From positions 1,574,769 through 1,638,768 of the forward strand of contig CM059624.1 of the NCBI GenBank assembly GCA_030435675.1: 64,000 bases of DNA. Direction: 5' to 3'. Origin of the DNA: Steinernema hermaphroditum (Eukaryota > Nematoda > Chromadorea > Rhabditida > Steinernematidae). How positions within the stretch are numbered: position 1 is the first letter of the stretch; each line of letters opens with the position of its first letter. The position numbers and the translations under genes are program-made. Positions 24,341 through 36,263 of the stretch are shown one piece after another. The notes under the pieces are model-generated. The model worked only from the letters and a program-made list of their open reading frames with translations. It was not told the DNA's origin and searched no databases.

Positions 24341-25571
24341 TCTATTATTCAAAAGACAAAAGAGGGTGGGTAAAAAGAAGTTGACCTCACGACCAACATG
24401 ATCATTGCTTAGCTGTTAGTTCCTTTTGGCATAAACATATTAAGTATGGGCGATTCCTATAATGGCCTCAAGAGCTACCGTGCCTCGGTATGTTTTACAG
24501 TAAGATAATCTAGATCATTCGCTTGATATTTCAGAGAGATGTGGACCATAGGCAACATACTTATTGGAATGGCAAACCTTTTATTGTCACTTTTTGGACT
24601 CACCATGAATGCACTGCTTTTTGTGGTATGTTTGACCTGTTGAGTGACCTAATCGTATGCGTCTTTAGACCTTGACCAAATACAAAGAGTTCCACAGAAG
24701 CACATCGCGGATCATCAGGAGTCTGTGCATTTCCTGTATGATGCAGTTATTTGTTCTATCAATAAGTAGTGTAATGACGATGGCGCAATCTGTTTTCAAC
24801 GACACTCTTGATACGGTAGGTCTTTCATTTGTGATCTTTACTGGGACACCGTTTAAGGTGCTTGGAGCGATAACTCAGTCGGGCTGGGATTTGTATGTGG
24901 GCACTACAGTAACATTGGCGCTTGACCGAGTGCTCATATTTGTGTGGTACAAGTACGACAAGTTCACTATTCTCCCAACAGCTCTTCTTGGCTGTTACTG
25001 GGTCTTTGGCCTCTTCTGTTTTGTTGTATACTGCTTTCCTCGCTATCATTGGTCATTTGCGAGTCATTATTGGTGGAACTATGGACGCGGTTCGGATTCG
25101 AAAGTTCTGTCAACGGAAAAATATTACGACATCATTAGTTTCTCGTTTGTACTTCTCATGTACTTGTTCTTATTCGCTTACATCGCAAGGGTTGGTCGCC
25201 AGATGCTTAATGGTACGACCAAATGTCCGGTGTTTAGATGAGAGTATCCTTAACGCATAAATTGTCATCGTTGTGGTCGGAAATTCGGATATTCATCACA
25301 GCGGTGGTCTGCTTTCTCGTCCAAACGTTCTATGTGACAGCCGCCTTTTGGAGCCTTCTACCTTTCCGTGGGAACGCTAATCAGATCGTCGTTAATCTCG
25401 CAGTAACCGTCGAATGTGGAATGTTTGCGTCGATTATAATGTCGACTAGCAGCGTTCTGAGAAAGAAGGCGATCGAAATGATTAGGGGCAAAAAGAACGT
25501 GATTGTTGTGACTACGTTGGTGTCGTAAACTGATGTTTGTGGAGATAATGTCGCTAATTGGAAATGAAATG
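24340..25571. repeat. Inverted duplication, left arm
   Basis: Arm of a large inverted repeat whose right arm is 25907-27150. Both arms contain a full chemoreceptor gene and extend past it upstream (caaaagagggtgggtaaaa at 24356 and its complement near 27118) and about 45 bp past the stop codon. The coding parts are nearly identical, so the event is recent or the arms are being homogenised by gene conversion. Confidence 0.85.
24462..25528 (+). CDS. Serpentine (7TM) chemoreceptor, SRT-like, copy 5
   Basis: Predicted 295 residues from five exons: 24462-24487, 24535-24625, 24669-24815, 24858-25190 and 25238-25528. The tiny first exon ends within a codon (CG, then A after a phase-2 intron) and joins in frame to the MWTIGN start of the first helix; the same arrangement in copy 6 supports it. 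Exon 3 is the 147-nt exon with SRIIRSLCISCM, exon 4 has TLALDRVLIFVWYKYDK and the NYGRGSDSKV loop, exon 5 the final helices and a basic end (KKAIEMIRGKK). Head of the gene points away from copy 6; the two are tail to tail with a tRNA-Tyr between them. No promoter motif stands out. Confidence 0.8.
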
Positions 25572-25630
25572 TTGTTGAAAGAGTTGGTAAAAGACAAGCA
25601 CATGACAGTTCGAAGAAAACGAAAAAAGAT

Positions 25631-25715
25631 TCCAACCAGCCGGATTCGAACCAGCGACCTAAGGATATCTGACCAACACTACAGTCCTCCGCTCTACCAA
25701 CTGAGCTATGGTTGG
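25631..25715 (-). tRNA. tRNA-Tyr (GTA), intron-containing
   Basis: Reverse strand gives a full cloverleaf: acceptor stem CCAACCA paired with TGGTTGG plus A, D arm TAGCTCAGTTGGTAGAGC, anticodon GTA, a short intron after the base following the anticodon (the usual place in eukaryotic tRNA-Tyr) and T arm GGTTCGAATCC. A run of T (six) follows closely downstream as a polymerase III terminator. It differs from the copy at 53.79 kb by one intron base, and about 45 bp of 3' flank is also shared with that copy. Confidence 0.95.
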
Positions 25716-25906
25716 ACGTTTTACAGAGCTGTTGAAAGTGGACATGTTCTGAATGCCCTCAATCGCTAGTCTCTTGAGAACTGATATGTGCTTGGCTTCG
25801 ACGGTTCGATGTTTGAGTGGCTTGTTATCTTCATCTTATCTTACATGCCGTCCGGCTTCTTTACTAACATATAACATAACACAATACCGTATCGTTTTAA
25901 ACTACA

Positions 25907-27150
25907 CATTTTATTTCCAAATACCGACACAACGTCCACATACATCCGTTTACGACTGCAGTGAAGTCACAACAATCACGCTCTTTTTACCCCTAATCAT
26001 CTCGATTGCCTTCTTTCTCAACACGCTGCTCACTGCCATTGTAACGGAAGCGAACATTGCGCCTTCGACAGTCAGCGCGAGATTAACGACGATCTGATTA
26101 GTGTTTCCACGGAAATGTAGAAGGCCCCAAAAGGCGGCTGTCACGTAGAAGGTTTGGAAGAGGAAGCAGACCACCGCCGCGATGAATATCCGAATTTCGG
26201 ACCACAACGATGACAATTTATGCGTTAAGGATACTCTCATCTAAACACCGGACATTTGGTCGTACCATTAAGCATCTGGCGACCAACCCTTGCGATGTAA
26301 GCGAATAAGAACAAGTACATGAGAAGTACAAACGAGAAACTAATGATGTCGTAATATTTTTCCGTTGACAGAACTTTCGAATCCGAACCGCGTCCATAGT
26401 TCCACCAATAATGACTCGCAAATGACCAATGATAGCGAGGAAAGCAGTATACAACAAAACAGAAGAGGCCAAAGACCCAGTAACAGCCGAGAAGAGCTGT
26501 TGGGAGAATAGTGAACTTGTCGTACTTGTACCACACAAATATGAGCACTCGGTCAAGTGCCAATGTTACTGTAGTGCCCACATACAAATCCCAGCCTGAT
26601 TGAATTATCGCTCCAAGCACCTTAAATGATACCCCGATAAAGATCACAAATTAAAGACCTACCGTATCGAGGGTGTCGTTGAAAACAGATTGCGCCATCG
26701 TCATTACACTACTTATTGATAGAACAAATAACTGCATCATACAGGAAATGCACAGACTCCTGATGATCCGCGATGTGCTTCTGTGGAACTCTTTGTACTT
26801 AGTCAGGGTCTAAAGACGTACACGACTAGTCAATCTTCTTGTTCACAATATACCATGAAAAGTAGTGCATTCATGATGAACCCAAAAAGTGATAACAAAA
26901 GGTTTGCCATTCCAATAAGTATGTTGTCTAAGGTCCACATCCCTCTGAAATATCAATCGGTTGATCTGGATGTATCTTAATGTAAAACATACCGAGGCAC
27001 GGTAGCTCTGAAATCAACTGCCATTGTCGAAAGCGCCCGCACTCAATATGAGTGTTTACGCCAAATGTAACTAATTGTTAAACAACTATCATGTTAGCCG
27101 TCAGTTCTACTTCATTTTACCCACCCTCTTTTGTTTTTTGAATAATACAA
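25907..27150. repeat. Inverted duplication, right arm
   Basis: Counterpart of 24340-25571 in opposite orientation. The spacer between the arms is about 335 bp and contains the tRNA-Tyr gene. Confidence 0.85.
25950..27024 (-). CDS. Serpentine (7TM) chemoreceptor, SRT-like, copy 6
   Basis: Predicted 297 residues from exons 27024-26993, 26944-26854, 26809-26663, 26620-26288 and 26240-25950. The exon pattern is that of copy 5 and the long exon 4 is almost identical at the protein level, with only a few substitutions concentrated in the first and last exons (for example VTMAVSS against IIMSTSS in the last helix). The frame is intact throughout. It is transcribed towards copy 5, tail to tail. Function is inferred from the family: a G-protein-coupled receptor on sensory cilia. 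Confidence 0.8.
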
Positions 27151-27997
27151 CCAGGAAAAAACAACGGAAGCGTTCGCATCAGATACATTTCGGAATGATC
27201 TACGGTATGGACGGACACATAATAACAATGTGTAACAACAGCAGGTCAATACGGGTGTGGCGACAACATCGCTAAAAAGACCGTCTGTTATGTCGACAGT
27301 CCTAGATGGCTTCGACTTCTTATGTCCAGATGTTTAAGGTTTTCGGCAGGCCCGTCTTCATTTTTGTAGACGGCCTGACTGTTATGTAGTTTCATAAAAG
27401 GATCACAAAACATCACCGTCGATTCCCATATCCAAGGTTACCAAGACTACAACGCTCTCCATATAAAAGGTAGACTTCTTGTCGTGTCGTCTGAAGATAC
27501 ACATCGGTGCCTACGAACTTTATTGCCTTGGATACCCGAATTTGCGGTCATATTTTGAGGTCTTCTCATGTAATCACTCCCGTATGGGAAAACGTAGAAG
27601 TATGTATGAGATCTACACAGCACGGAAGCGATGAGAATTTGAAGTCTCACGAATATTGTGTCATGACGAGTATTTTTCATTCGTTTCCATGGCGGATCGT
27701 GTGATACGCAATCACGTCATGTGGAATATTGCGAGAGCTGGGAAGAGTTGTTGCTTCTTTGCAAGCTTACCCCCCGGATGTACCGTACTTTCACAAATGA
27801 AAAGTTTCATAAATACGCTGTATGGCGGGTGGTCCGAGCCGGCTCGGGCTCCGGCTCGGCTCCGGCTTGGCTCGGTGACTTCGGCTCGACTCCAGCTCAT
27901 GTTGTATCTCTGTTCATGAGTAGCAAACACAGTTTATACTACAAAATGGCATCTTTCAAAGCGATCACAATGGGAAAATGACTGTTCTTTAGAAATC
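27151..27997. other. Intergenic with a short GGCTC-rich patch
   Basis: At about 27836-27898 there is a short run of ggctcgggctccggctcgg, a variant of the pentanucleotide seen as a satellite at 33 kb. A minus-strand frame at 27447-27680 has a faint resemblance to the last exon of the receptors but no splice context. No gene is supported. Confidence 0.4.
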
Positions 27998-29619
27998 TCA
28001 ATTACTGGCACCCAATGATTGTGGCGGTGGCATGGGAAGCGAGCGCTCCCTCTGTTTCTCCAGCGCTTTGCGGTTGCTGATCCGAAACACTTGTTCGACG
28101 CTCTTCTTAAAAATGCCGAAGTTGTAGTCCATCAAGCCGGGCTTCTCGACGTTTTCCGAACGCACAATGGACACGAGGGCAAGGTACTTGTTGACTTGGC
28201 GCAGAAAAAGGGCCTGCTTTGTTCGAAGGCTAATAGAGGCTGAGGAGTTAGAATCGAAAACGGATTGACCTTCTTTTGCTCTGAAACGTCCGCATTAACA
28301 TCGATTGCTAGCAACAGATGTTCTTACCCATAAATCGACGATATGTCCAGCGTTACATCGATCATATCGCAGCACAGCTCATACGTAGCCATGTCCACAG
28401 GCGTTGAATCGGTGGCGATGTAGATTTTGCTGGACATGTCGAAAAGGAACGACTTCTCAACGTTCGAGCCTTGGTTGAAGATGTCGAGGAGCTTTTCGAG
28501 GGTGGGTAGTTGGACAATGAGCTTTTGAACCACTTTGCTGAACGCTTCAAAGATGGAGTGATCGTAAATGCTGGTCATGTGGTAGGTGATGCGGACACGT
28601 TCGGTGCCCAGGTCCGCCAGCTCGTCCTGCACTTGTTGGAAGATCGAACGATACGTGTCCATTTTGGTCTCTTCGCTGAGACCGTCGACTTTGTGGACGA
28701 AGCACTGAAAGTGATTGACTTGTTAGTATAGATATAAAAAGAACTGGTGGACTCTGAGCTTTCTACGTGGACGCCAAAAAGCCGCCGCGTGTCAGCTATA
28801 TACTCATATCACCGCGGCCACTTACATGCGTTTCCGACTGCATCTAGAAGCCGCAATGAAGAAGATGATTCCAGCGAGGTGAATGACGAGGAGGATAGAC
28901 TACGAAGACCCTTCTTGACAATATGACACTAGGAGTGTTTGACAGAGCCGTTATATCCTTCCCAAACTTCCCTACCCATTCACATGATCAACATAAGATA
29001 CTCACTACAGTCAATGCTCTCTAGACATTAATAATACCCATTCTATACAGAGCTTCCTCGATCATGTAGTCCAGATTGCTTACCTCAAACCTAATATCCT
29101 TGTTGAATCCGTAGGCGCGCGAGATATACGTGCACATCTTCTTCAACGCCTCGTCGATCTCATCTTGTGCGTCGATAACGTACAGCATGGCACCGCAGTT
29201 GGCAAACACCTTCTTCGGTCCAAGGGCCGGATCGAACGGGTCGATCTGTCCTGGGAATTCGATTGTTTCGAACTTGATGAACGAATTTCTCACGGCTTAA
29301 AAGTCAACATCTAGTAACAACATAGGGAAATAAAGAATCTTACATTCAGCAGTGATTCGCGATGTACTCTCACAGAAAAGTGTCTCATTTGGAGACATCT
29401 TCTGGAAGACCACCTTCTTGATCGATGTTTTTCCACTCCTGTAAGGCGATAATTTTTAGAACAAAGGTTAAAAGTGCAGAAAAGCTACCTCCTCTGGCCC
29501 ATGATCACAATCTTCGGTCTCTTCGTTAGCTCTTCTTCACTATCACTGCCCGGCCCATAGTCGTAGCTGTTCTCGTCCTCGTCCGAGTTGAAGCCACCGG
29601 TGAGAGGGATGCCGGCCAT
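27998..29619 (-). CDS. ragc-1: RagC/D-type small GTPase
   Basis: Orthologue of metazoan RagC/D, the subunit that pairs with RagA/B at the lysosome to recruit mTORC1 when amino acids are plentiful. Exons 29619-29489, 29438-29344, 29295-29084, 28704-28328 and 28229-27998 join in phase to 348 residues. Exon 1 gives an acidic N-terminus and KIVIMGQRR, and the P-loop is completed across the junction (GQRRSGKTSI). The switch region has [11 protein letters not shown], followed by VIDAQDE, HKVDG (the base-specificity motif in this family) and the highly conserved C-terminal segment [18 protein letters not shown] and [12 protein letters not shown]. The last exon carries the longin-type roadblock end with [13 protein letters not shown]. 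Length is somewhat below the roughly 400 residues of vertebrate RagC. PEX10 lies divergently 1.3 kb away. Confidence 0.95.
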
Positions 29620-30918
29620 CTTGAAGGGCGCAAAACGTGAGAATCCAAAAGTGAAGGAGCTAAAATGGCGATCGATCGGGAGCGAAGCGATGCGTCGGTG
29701 CCGCCCGCTGATAACGCGACTGAACTCGGGGGAATGCGGGATTTATGGACGAGCTCCTGTTTTGTTAGGAGCGTGTTTTGACAGGGTAACAAGAAATTGT
29801 GTATATGTGTAAGAAAAAGAGCGAAAATCATAGATCATTCGCCCTGAAATTTTATATTCTTACGGTTTTCTACGTGAACTACGCAAAAAATTATTATACG
29901 AAGCCGACTGTGCTGATCAATGCTTTGCAACTTTCTATTTAGGTGGCAGAAAAGAACAAGGTCTGAGCATGTGTTTCAACAAGATAGGTCTATTTTGAGT
30001 GTGCCTGCACGACGACACACACAAAACTACAAGATTTGTGGTGTGAAGAGGGTGCATAGCACGATCGATTCACACTGGATGCACTACATATGCGAATCAG
30101 TCGATGTTGTAAGAAGCAACCAAGTTATTCCCTTTCGTTTTCTCTCATTTGTCTTTTTATAGTCTGTATTTGGGGAAACACTAGGGACGTGGTCTCGTGT
30201 ATGTCGATTTTTTGTTGTTTTACTGACAGCGACCACATGTAGACGGTAAATGTATCAGGTCCGCTATACATGGACCTATCATACCGAGATGCTAGCTCCC
30301 CTTGATCGCACCGTCTAGACGGACAGACACCCGTCATTAAGCATGCTATACATTAAGCAGTATTGACACCGGCACCTATCTGTCAAACACGCTGCATGGC
30401 CCACCTCGAAGGCAAATTGTCTTCTATTCAGAAAAGCACTGAATACCGAGGAATATTGGCAGAAAGTCCTACGGAAATCTTTGAAAATGGCCCCAAAATT
30501 TGAATGTCGGTATCATATCTGGGCTGCGAAATCGGCCCAATTTTCAAACAACGATCTGGAAATCTCGAAACTTCTTTAACATTGCGTCGATGATGCGTTT
30601 ACTATCTTAATTTTGCACGCTCTTTTAAATGGTTAACACCACAATTCGTAACAGTTCATCTGCGCTTAGATCTAACGGAAAAACGGGTGTCAGCATCATT
30701 AATGGGCAGACTGTACATGACACGTCGTATTGAATAAGTCACCGGAGTACATAAAGTGAACAAAACAGGGGCGATTGATGTTATCAAGCTCCTCTAAACC
30801 TAACAACATGGTAACTAGGAAGCAAAGTTCTTCTAAACGGCTGAGATTAGATGGGATCCATAACGAATTTCGGGTCGGCATAATGGTATACCTTTCAGGT
30901 TCTAATTTCTAAAGGATC
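29620..30918. other. Divergent intergenic region between RagC and PEX10
   Basis: 1.3 kb between two divergently transcribed genes. Open frames are short and unremarkable. No shared promoter motif or RNA gene was recognised. Confidence 0.5.
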
Positions 30919-32037
30919 ATGAGCTTGATCTACAGCGCGGATGATCTCCCAATGCAAGAAACATTTTCTTATGATGTGGCCCTCTTTCAGATGCAGTGGT
31001 ACTCAGCAGAACGGGCGGAAATCGTTCGCGCCGAACGTCGAGACGAAGAGCACGTCGAGTCACTTGAAGAAGAGATCTCCAACGTCATCAAATCCGTCTT
31101 CGGCACCAATGTCTGGCGACGGTATTACAAGCATCTTCACGCTATATCTGAAATCTGCTATTACTTCCTCACTACTTTATCTGGAAAGCAAACCCTGGGA
31201 GAGGAATATCTCGGCCTCGTTCAAGTCGACGGCAATCGATCGGCTGCTTCATTATCTCGACGATTCTTTTTCGTCGTCCTGCATTCACTGTCGCCTTACC
31301 TTCTGGAAACTCATTTGAAGAACTTGGAGAATACCGTAGCCCATCCATCCACGTCGAAGTTTTTGGGAGTCCGAGTGGATAATAACGAAGCTGCGAGAGA
31401 GTCGTTCAAGCAGATGTTGAAGTGGATCAGGTCAGTGACGAAATGAAACTAAACCTCTAAGGACATGGCTTCAGGTTAACAGGCGTGCCACTCGCTACCG
31501 TAATCCACTTGGCAGTGTTCTACTTGAACGGCACATTCTATAACATTTCTAAGAGACTAGCTGGCATCGAGTATCTCAGCATGAGGCCACAGACCAATAT
31601 TGAGGTAGGCCCTTGGCTACAGTAGTCAATCTACAATCGTGATCTTTAGGCCTCAAAGCTGTACAAATTTCTGGGATATGTCAGCACAATACAGTCGTTT
31701 GTCACCATAGCTACCGTACTGTACTCTTTGGCAACATCAAAACCGGCTCCTGAAGAAGACAGGCCTAGAACGTCGTCGAAAAGTAGAGAGACGTTCTTTT
31801 CGGTAAGAATATCGCAGAGATGTAAGATGAAATGTACTCATTTAGACATCCAAATTCAAATGCCCGATTTGCTTGGAATCCTCACCACCAGCGACTACAC
31901 CCTGTGGCCACCTTTTCTGCTGGAAATGCATAATCGAGCATGCACACAATGGGGCCGATTCGGAAGGTCTGAGTCCTTGTCCGCAGTGCCGATCTATGTT
32001 CCATCCTAATAGGGTCGTGCCCTTGATTAATTTGTAG
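30919..32037 (+). CDS. prx-10: Peroxisome biogenesis factor 10 (PEX10, RING E3 ligase)
   Basis: Peroxisomal membrane RING ubiquitin ligase that, with PEX2 and PEX12, ubiquitinates the import receptor PEX5 for recycling. Exons 30919-31430, 31475-31604, 31650-31802 and 31846-32037 join in phase to 328 residues, close to the human 326. The N-terminal part matches the Pex2/Pex12 family membrane domain: YYKHLHAISEICYYFLTTLS, then QTLGEEYLGLVQVD, and exon 2 with AVFYLNGTFYNISKRLAGI. The C-terminus is a C3HC4 RING: CPICL, then CGHLFCWKCI, then CPQCRSMF, with all ligands present. The 3' end converges on the zinc-finger gene 280 bp away. A tttcag acceptor 20 bp before the ATG fits trans-splicing. Confidence 0.95.
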
Positions 32038-32317
32038 AGTGATAAAAGCATATCGTATCAATGGGCGATTGAAGGTCACTCGACGAGGTCGGTGACAGGA
32101 TGGTATGACAGCTCTGAGAAGAGGATTGATGGGCCATGTTGTTCCCTGTAGAATCTTTTCTGTCAATTCATGAAGACATCTTCAAACCTGGCCTTCATAT
32201 GACTACCGGTCTGAGGCGAAAATAAAAACATAAAACAGGATATCCGACAGTTTTATGAATTGTGTCTAAAGTTCAACAATCAACAACAAACAACATAAGA
32301 TAACAACTTGAGCCTCT

Positions 32318-35300
32318 TTACTCAGCAACCTCAAAAGGATCCTCTTCGATGTTCTCCTTATAGGGGAAATAGTTCGGCAAGGAGACCTTCATTTCTTTCA
32401 GAAAATTTTGCTTGATCCTCTTGAATGCGTAAAGCTGCTGCTGATTCAATCCCGAAATTCTCGTTTTGTGATGGTCCTATAACAAAACATCTCTTATGCC
32501 TCTTCCACATATGGTCGCCGTAATTTTAATGCGCCTGCAATGTGTGCGTGGTGGGACCACCAGACTACCGTAGTTTTGTCGTTCTGCCGACTTTTACAAT
32601 GGAAATCACAGAGTTTCTATCTTGTTTCGTTGATTTTGCGCGATCTAGGAGGTTTCGCAGAAATCCAAACGTTGATTTTGTGCAGAATTGAACGCTGCGT
32701 CGAATGAGTTATGGCTCACTGCTGGAAACTCACTCCGCGTGCCGGAATTAAACGGTCTATAAAACAGACCACCATCCTAAGCCAATTTAACGTCATACAC
32801 GCGGGTTATTCATCACTGTCACTGCTATCAGAGTCGCTCGTACTGCGATCTGAGTTCCTGCGCATGAAAGTTAAGGCAGCGCATATTTTTCAAGCGGAAA
32901 AGGCGCCTCAGGTCACATTACATGGTACTAAAATAATAATCGCTTAATAACTCCACGTTCGCGCCACCAAATTGCACCAACTAGGGTTCATTCGAACGAG
33001 AAAGTTCTAATCTTCAAAATCAACGTTCAGTTTTCCAAAATACGCTAGGGTTGGCACTTCGAGTCGAGTCGAGTCGAGTCGAGTCGAGTCGAGTCGAGTT
33101 CGAGTCGCCTTTTTTGACTCGACTCGACTCGACTCGGTGACTCGGCCAAGTCCGACTCGACTCGACTCGACTCGGCGACTCGGCCAAGTCCGACTCGACT
33201 CGACTCGACTCGGCGACTCGGCCAAGTCCGACTCGACTCGACTCGACTCGACTCGACTCGACTCGGCGACTCGGCCCTTCACGACTCGGCTCGACTCGAC
33301 TCGACTCGGCGAAGTCCGACTCGACTGAAAGCGACCTTTCGAAATTCACAGAAGCGCTCAGTCACAGCGTGCTGAGACCCACAATTCGGTCGCGGCATGC
33401 GAGCGCCATTGAAACTGTTGTGCGTACCGTAATACGGTTACTTGGCAATCAGGGTGATCTGTTCGAAACTACCGTCTCACATTTCTGATTACTTCCAATG
33501 AAGCGGTTTCAGAGGGATTTTGCTTACTGTTTCTTCGTCCCGTTATGCAAATTGATTCGAGACTCGGGGTCTGGCTGTGTCTAGCTCATGGATTAGTACG
33601 GTTGAGCTAGACCTGTGGTTGCGTTCTATCTAAGTATCGGAAAAGGCAGGTCTGATCCATGGTTATCCTGTCAGCATTTCTACCTAGTTGGTTGAATAGC
33701 CGCTGGATGGCCATGGCCATGAATTAGACTGCATCTGTCATGGCCATGGCCGATGCATTCTCGACACACAGGACTCACCATGGCATTGAAAGCGAAGAGC
33801 AAACGTACGAAATATTCGCTTTTTCAATACGATAGTTCAAAATTCTGAGTCCCGCCGCGCTATGATTGATCACTTTTATGAAGTTAAAAAATGTCTCGGT
33901 GACTCGACTCGACTCGACTCGAAAAATCCGACTCGACTCGGTGACTCGACTCGACTCGACTCGGAAAGTCCGACTCGACTCGACTCGGCGACTCGGCCGA
34001 TCACGACTCGACTCGACTCGACTCGGTGACTCGGCGCTTTCTGACTCGAATGCCAACCCTAAAATACGCTCTACTTCACGAGTTATGCATAATTCTTTGT
34101 CGCGGCTCCAAAATTCAATGGCGAAACGCGTGCGACGTTTCCTAGACGCACACTTTTCGTGGCAGGAGCCTTGACCCATTGAAATTACGGCGACCATATA
34201 TAAACTCACAGTGAAATGAGCAGACAACTGTGGAGGATTGTTCTTCACTCTGCACCCGTCGAAGACACATGGATAGACGAGGTTCAGATGCCGCGCCACG
34301 TGCCGTCTCCTCGTCGTTCGATCGCGAACTTCTTCTCCACACTCGCGGCATTTCGTTTCTTCGTATGTCCAGATATCACGGGTTTTCTTATCGGAGAAGC
34401 CGACAAACGCTTCCGGAGGGAAGTATTTGTTTCTCTTCTTTTCCGCCTTCTTGTAGAAGGAGATCTCGTTGTGACGCAGACGGTAGTACTGCTCTGAAGA
34501 GAGGTGGTCCGCGAAGAGTAGGTGTGTGGCCTAAATTATCTTCTATGCAATGCAGCGCAAAAACATTCCGTGGATAGCCGAAACGTGGACCATTCCATCG
34601 AAAAAAGCGGGCAGACTTTTAGTGCGTTCACCACCGGTAGGGTTACCAAAGTTATCATCGACTACGGGTAGAGCTACCACCTCAAAAACTTCCCCTCTTT
34701 TCGATGAACAATCTGCACACTTAGAGATCACCAATACAGAATCATCAGATCACAAGTATGTCAAAGATTTCAGTGCCAACATTGTAGCATATCTTGAAAC
34801 AGTGCAAGCAATATCCGTGCAAGTAATCGTCATGTTTTATATTCTATCGATAGTTTACACATAATTGTGATTGTAAACGTACCCTGAGGTGCATCCGAAT
34901 TGAAGATGGTGAAGTTAAACTCTTGTCGCAATCTTCAACGACGCATCTACAAGAGATGTCTTCGTGCTTCCCGACATGGAACAGAAGATTCTTTCCGATT
35001 CCTTTCATTTCGATGTTACAGAGCTGGCACTGAAATCATTAGGATTATATAGGTACAAACTTCTTTTTGAATCTGGATCTCGACCCGGATTTCAAGAATT
35101 TTGGATTCGATCGTCATCCAAACTGCCTTGGACGCGGCTAACATCGTTCCTTGTTCCAAATAGATGCATCACTCCTATCCTCTTTCACATCAAAGTGATA
35201 AAAATCGTGATCTAATTGGCCCACGGTTCAAGTGAGCCGAAAAAGCAGATGAGGCTCAAGTCAGCTTAGTCCAACGATTCCAACCGAATCCAAAATTCTT

Positions 35301-35923
35301 TGAGACCAGACCCATTTTGTGATTGAATTCATCCCGACTTACCTTCCACAGTTCCGGTGTTTTGACCCTCCTCGTCTTCTTAAGCTCTAATCTGCGGTGA
35401 TGACAGTACATCCTGTAGACGGAGGGCATATCAATTCCCAATTCTTCCACTCTCCTTCGATGCTCATCTACAGTCTCTTTGTCGAGAAGCTTGTCGAGCA
35501 CATGATCCTTCTGTTTTTCTAGAAAGTAATTGAAAACGGCCAACTGGGGAGTGATTTTCATCTCTGAAATAGCACATTTCATTTAGTATATCTATAACAA
35601 GTGTTCTTACTTGGTTTTTTCTTAGATTTCCGCAGATTCCCGTTACTTTCGCTTTTTTGGATACTTTGTACCCTTGGAGCAAGGACGTGAGGTCTTCCTG
35701 AAACAAGCAACGAACGTATTTCCAATAATAAAGCTGAAATCCCACCTACTTCGCATGATTCTAACTCACGGCACTTCTTTTTTCCGAATATTTCTAGCAG
35801 CAGTTCAGGCTTTTGCCGCTTAATGTACTTGTAGACCACAGCTTCTGCTTGCGTTCGCTTGCAATCAGTGGGTTTCTTCATCTTAAAAAAACAATTAGTG
35901 GATTCGATCGTGAGAGGATTCAA
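32318..35923 (-). CDS. C2H2 zinc-finger protein with a satellite-filled last intron
   Basis: Probable nuclear DNA- or RNA-binding protein. Exons 35923-35611, 35563-35343, 35029-34883, 34530-34210 and 32476-32318 join in phase to 386 residues (372 if the second Met is used). Four C2H2 modules are visible, two of them completed only across introns: CQLC with HVGKH; CVVEDC with HLRATH (exon 3 to 4); CRECGEEV with HVARH; CVFDGC with HFTDH (exon 4 to 5). The N-terminal 180 residues are Lys-rich and without a domain I know (ELLLEIFGKKK, DEHRRRVEELGIDMPS); the C-terminus is acidic. The last intron is 1.73 kb and holds the GAGTC satellite, in contrast to the other introns of 48-350 nt. That two fingers are regenerated exactly at exon joins strongly supports the model. 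Confidence 0.75.
33059..33327. repeat. GAGTC/GACTC pentanucleotide satellite, block 1
   Basis: Tandem gagtc units at 33059-33106, then after a short cttttttg interruption the complementary gactc units to 33327, with a longer higher-order unit (gactcggcgactcggccaag) repeated several times. The change of orientation makes the start of the block a palindrome. Located in the last intron of the zinc-finger gene. The Ser-Arg-Val-Glu open frames across it are translation artefacts of the repeat. Confidence 0.95.
33896..34049. repeat. GAGTC/GACTC pentanucleotide satellite, block 2
   Basis: Second block of the same pentanucleotide, again with higher-order ggtgactcg and ggcgactcggccga units, 570 bp from block 1 and in the same intron. 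Confidence 0.9.
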
Positions 35924-36222
35924 ATTTTATGCTGCTCATCGTTCAAAGATATCACCGAACGTGCTACCGTATTGCGATAGTCCAGTGTCAGGGAGACCTT
36001 CGTGTGACCATTGTTCCCTCTATGTTCGGTTGATGTAGGTTTACCAAATGAAAAGTTCTTCACGATTACAGCGATCCAAAGCGCAAAGTGCTTTCGAAGC
36101 GCTCACCGCGAATGATACGAGCACTCAAATATCTCAGCAACGTGGGGATCAGTGGAAGAGGTTCCCCCTCATCCCAAAGCACTGGACTAATCAAAAGCGA
36201 TGCAGTCCAGCGTTGTCCTCCT

Positions 36223-36230
36223 TATATATA
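36223..36230 (+). promoter_or_regulatory. TATA-like box upstream of the acidic protein gene
   Basis: The string tatatata lies about 35 bp before the preferred ATG at 36264. Position fits a TATA box, though an AT-rich genome gives such strings by chance. Confidence 0.4.
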
Positions 36231-36263
36231 CACTATTTGTTGAAATTATTAGGCAGTTTAAAA

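Noticed and set aside
27447..27680. Minus-strand frame with RLQILIASVL, faintly like the last receptor exon
   Set aside because: Too short a match, no other receptor exon nearby and no splice context.
33007..33349. Open frames of about 90-110 codons rich in Ser-Arg-Val-Glu
   Set aside because: They are translations of the GAGTC satellite; a 5-bp repeat without stop codons is open in several frames on both strands.
34543..34734. Minus-strand frame with KCADCSSKRGEV as an extra zinc-finger exon
   Set aside because: The direct join from 34883 to 34530 completes the finger (HLRATH) without it, and its donor and acceptor are poorer.
35256..35342. Extension of the zinc-finger gene's second exon to a stop at 35256
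   Set aside because: A good gtaag donor at 35342 joins in phase to the next exon and produces a TPELWKCQLC zinc-finger lead-in, so the extension is read-through.
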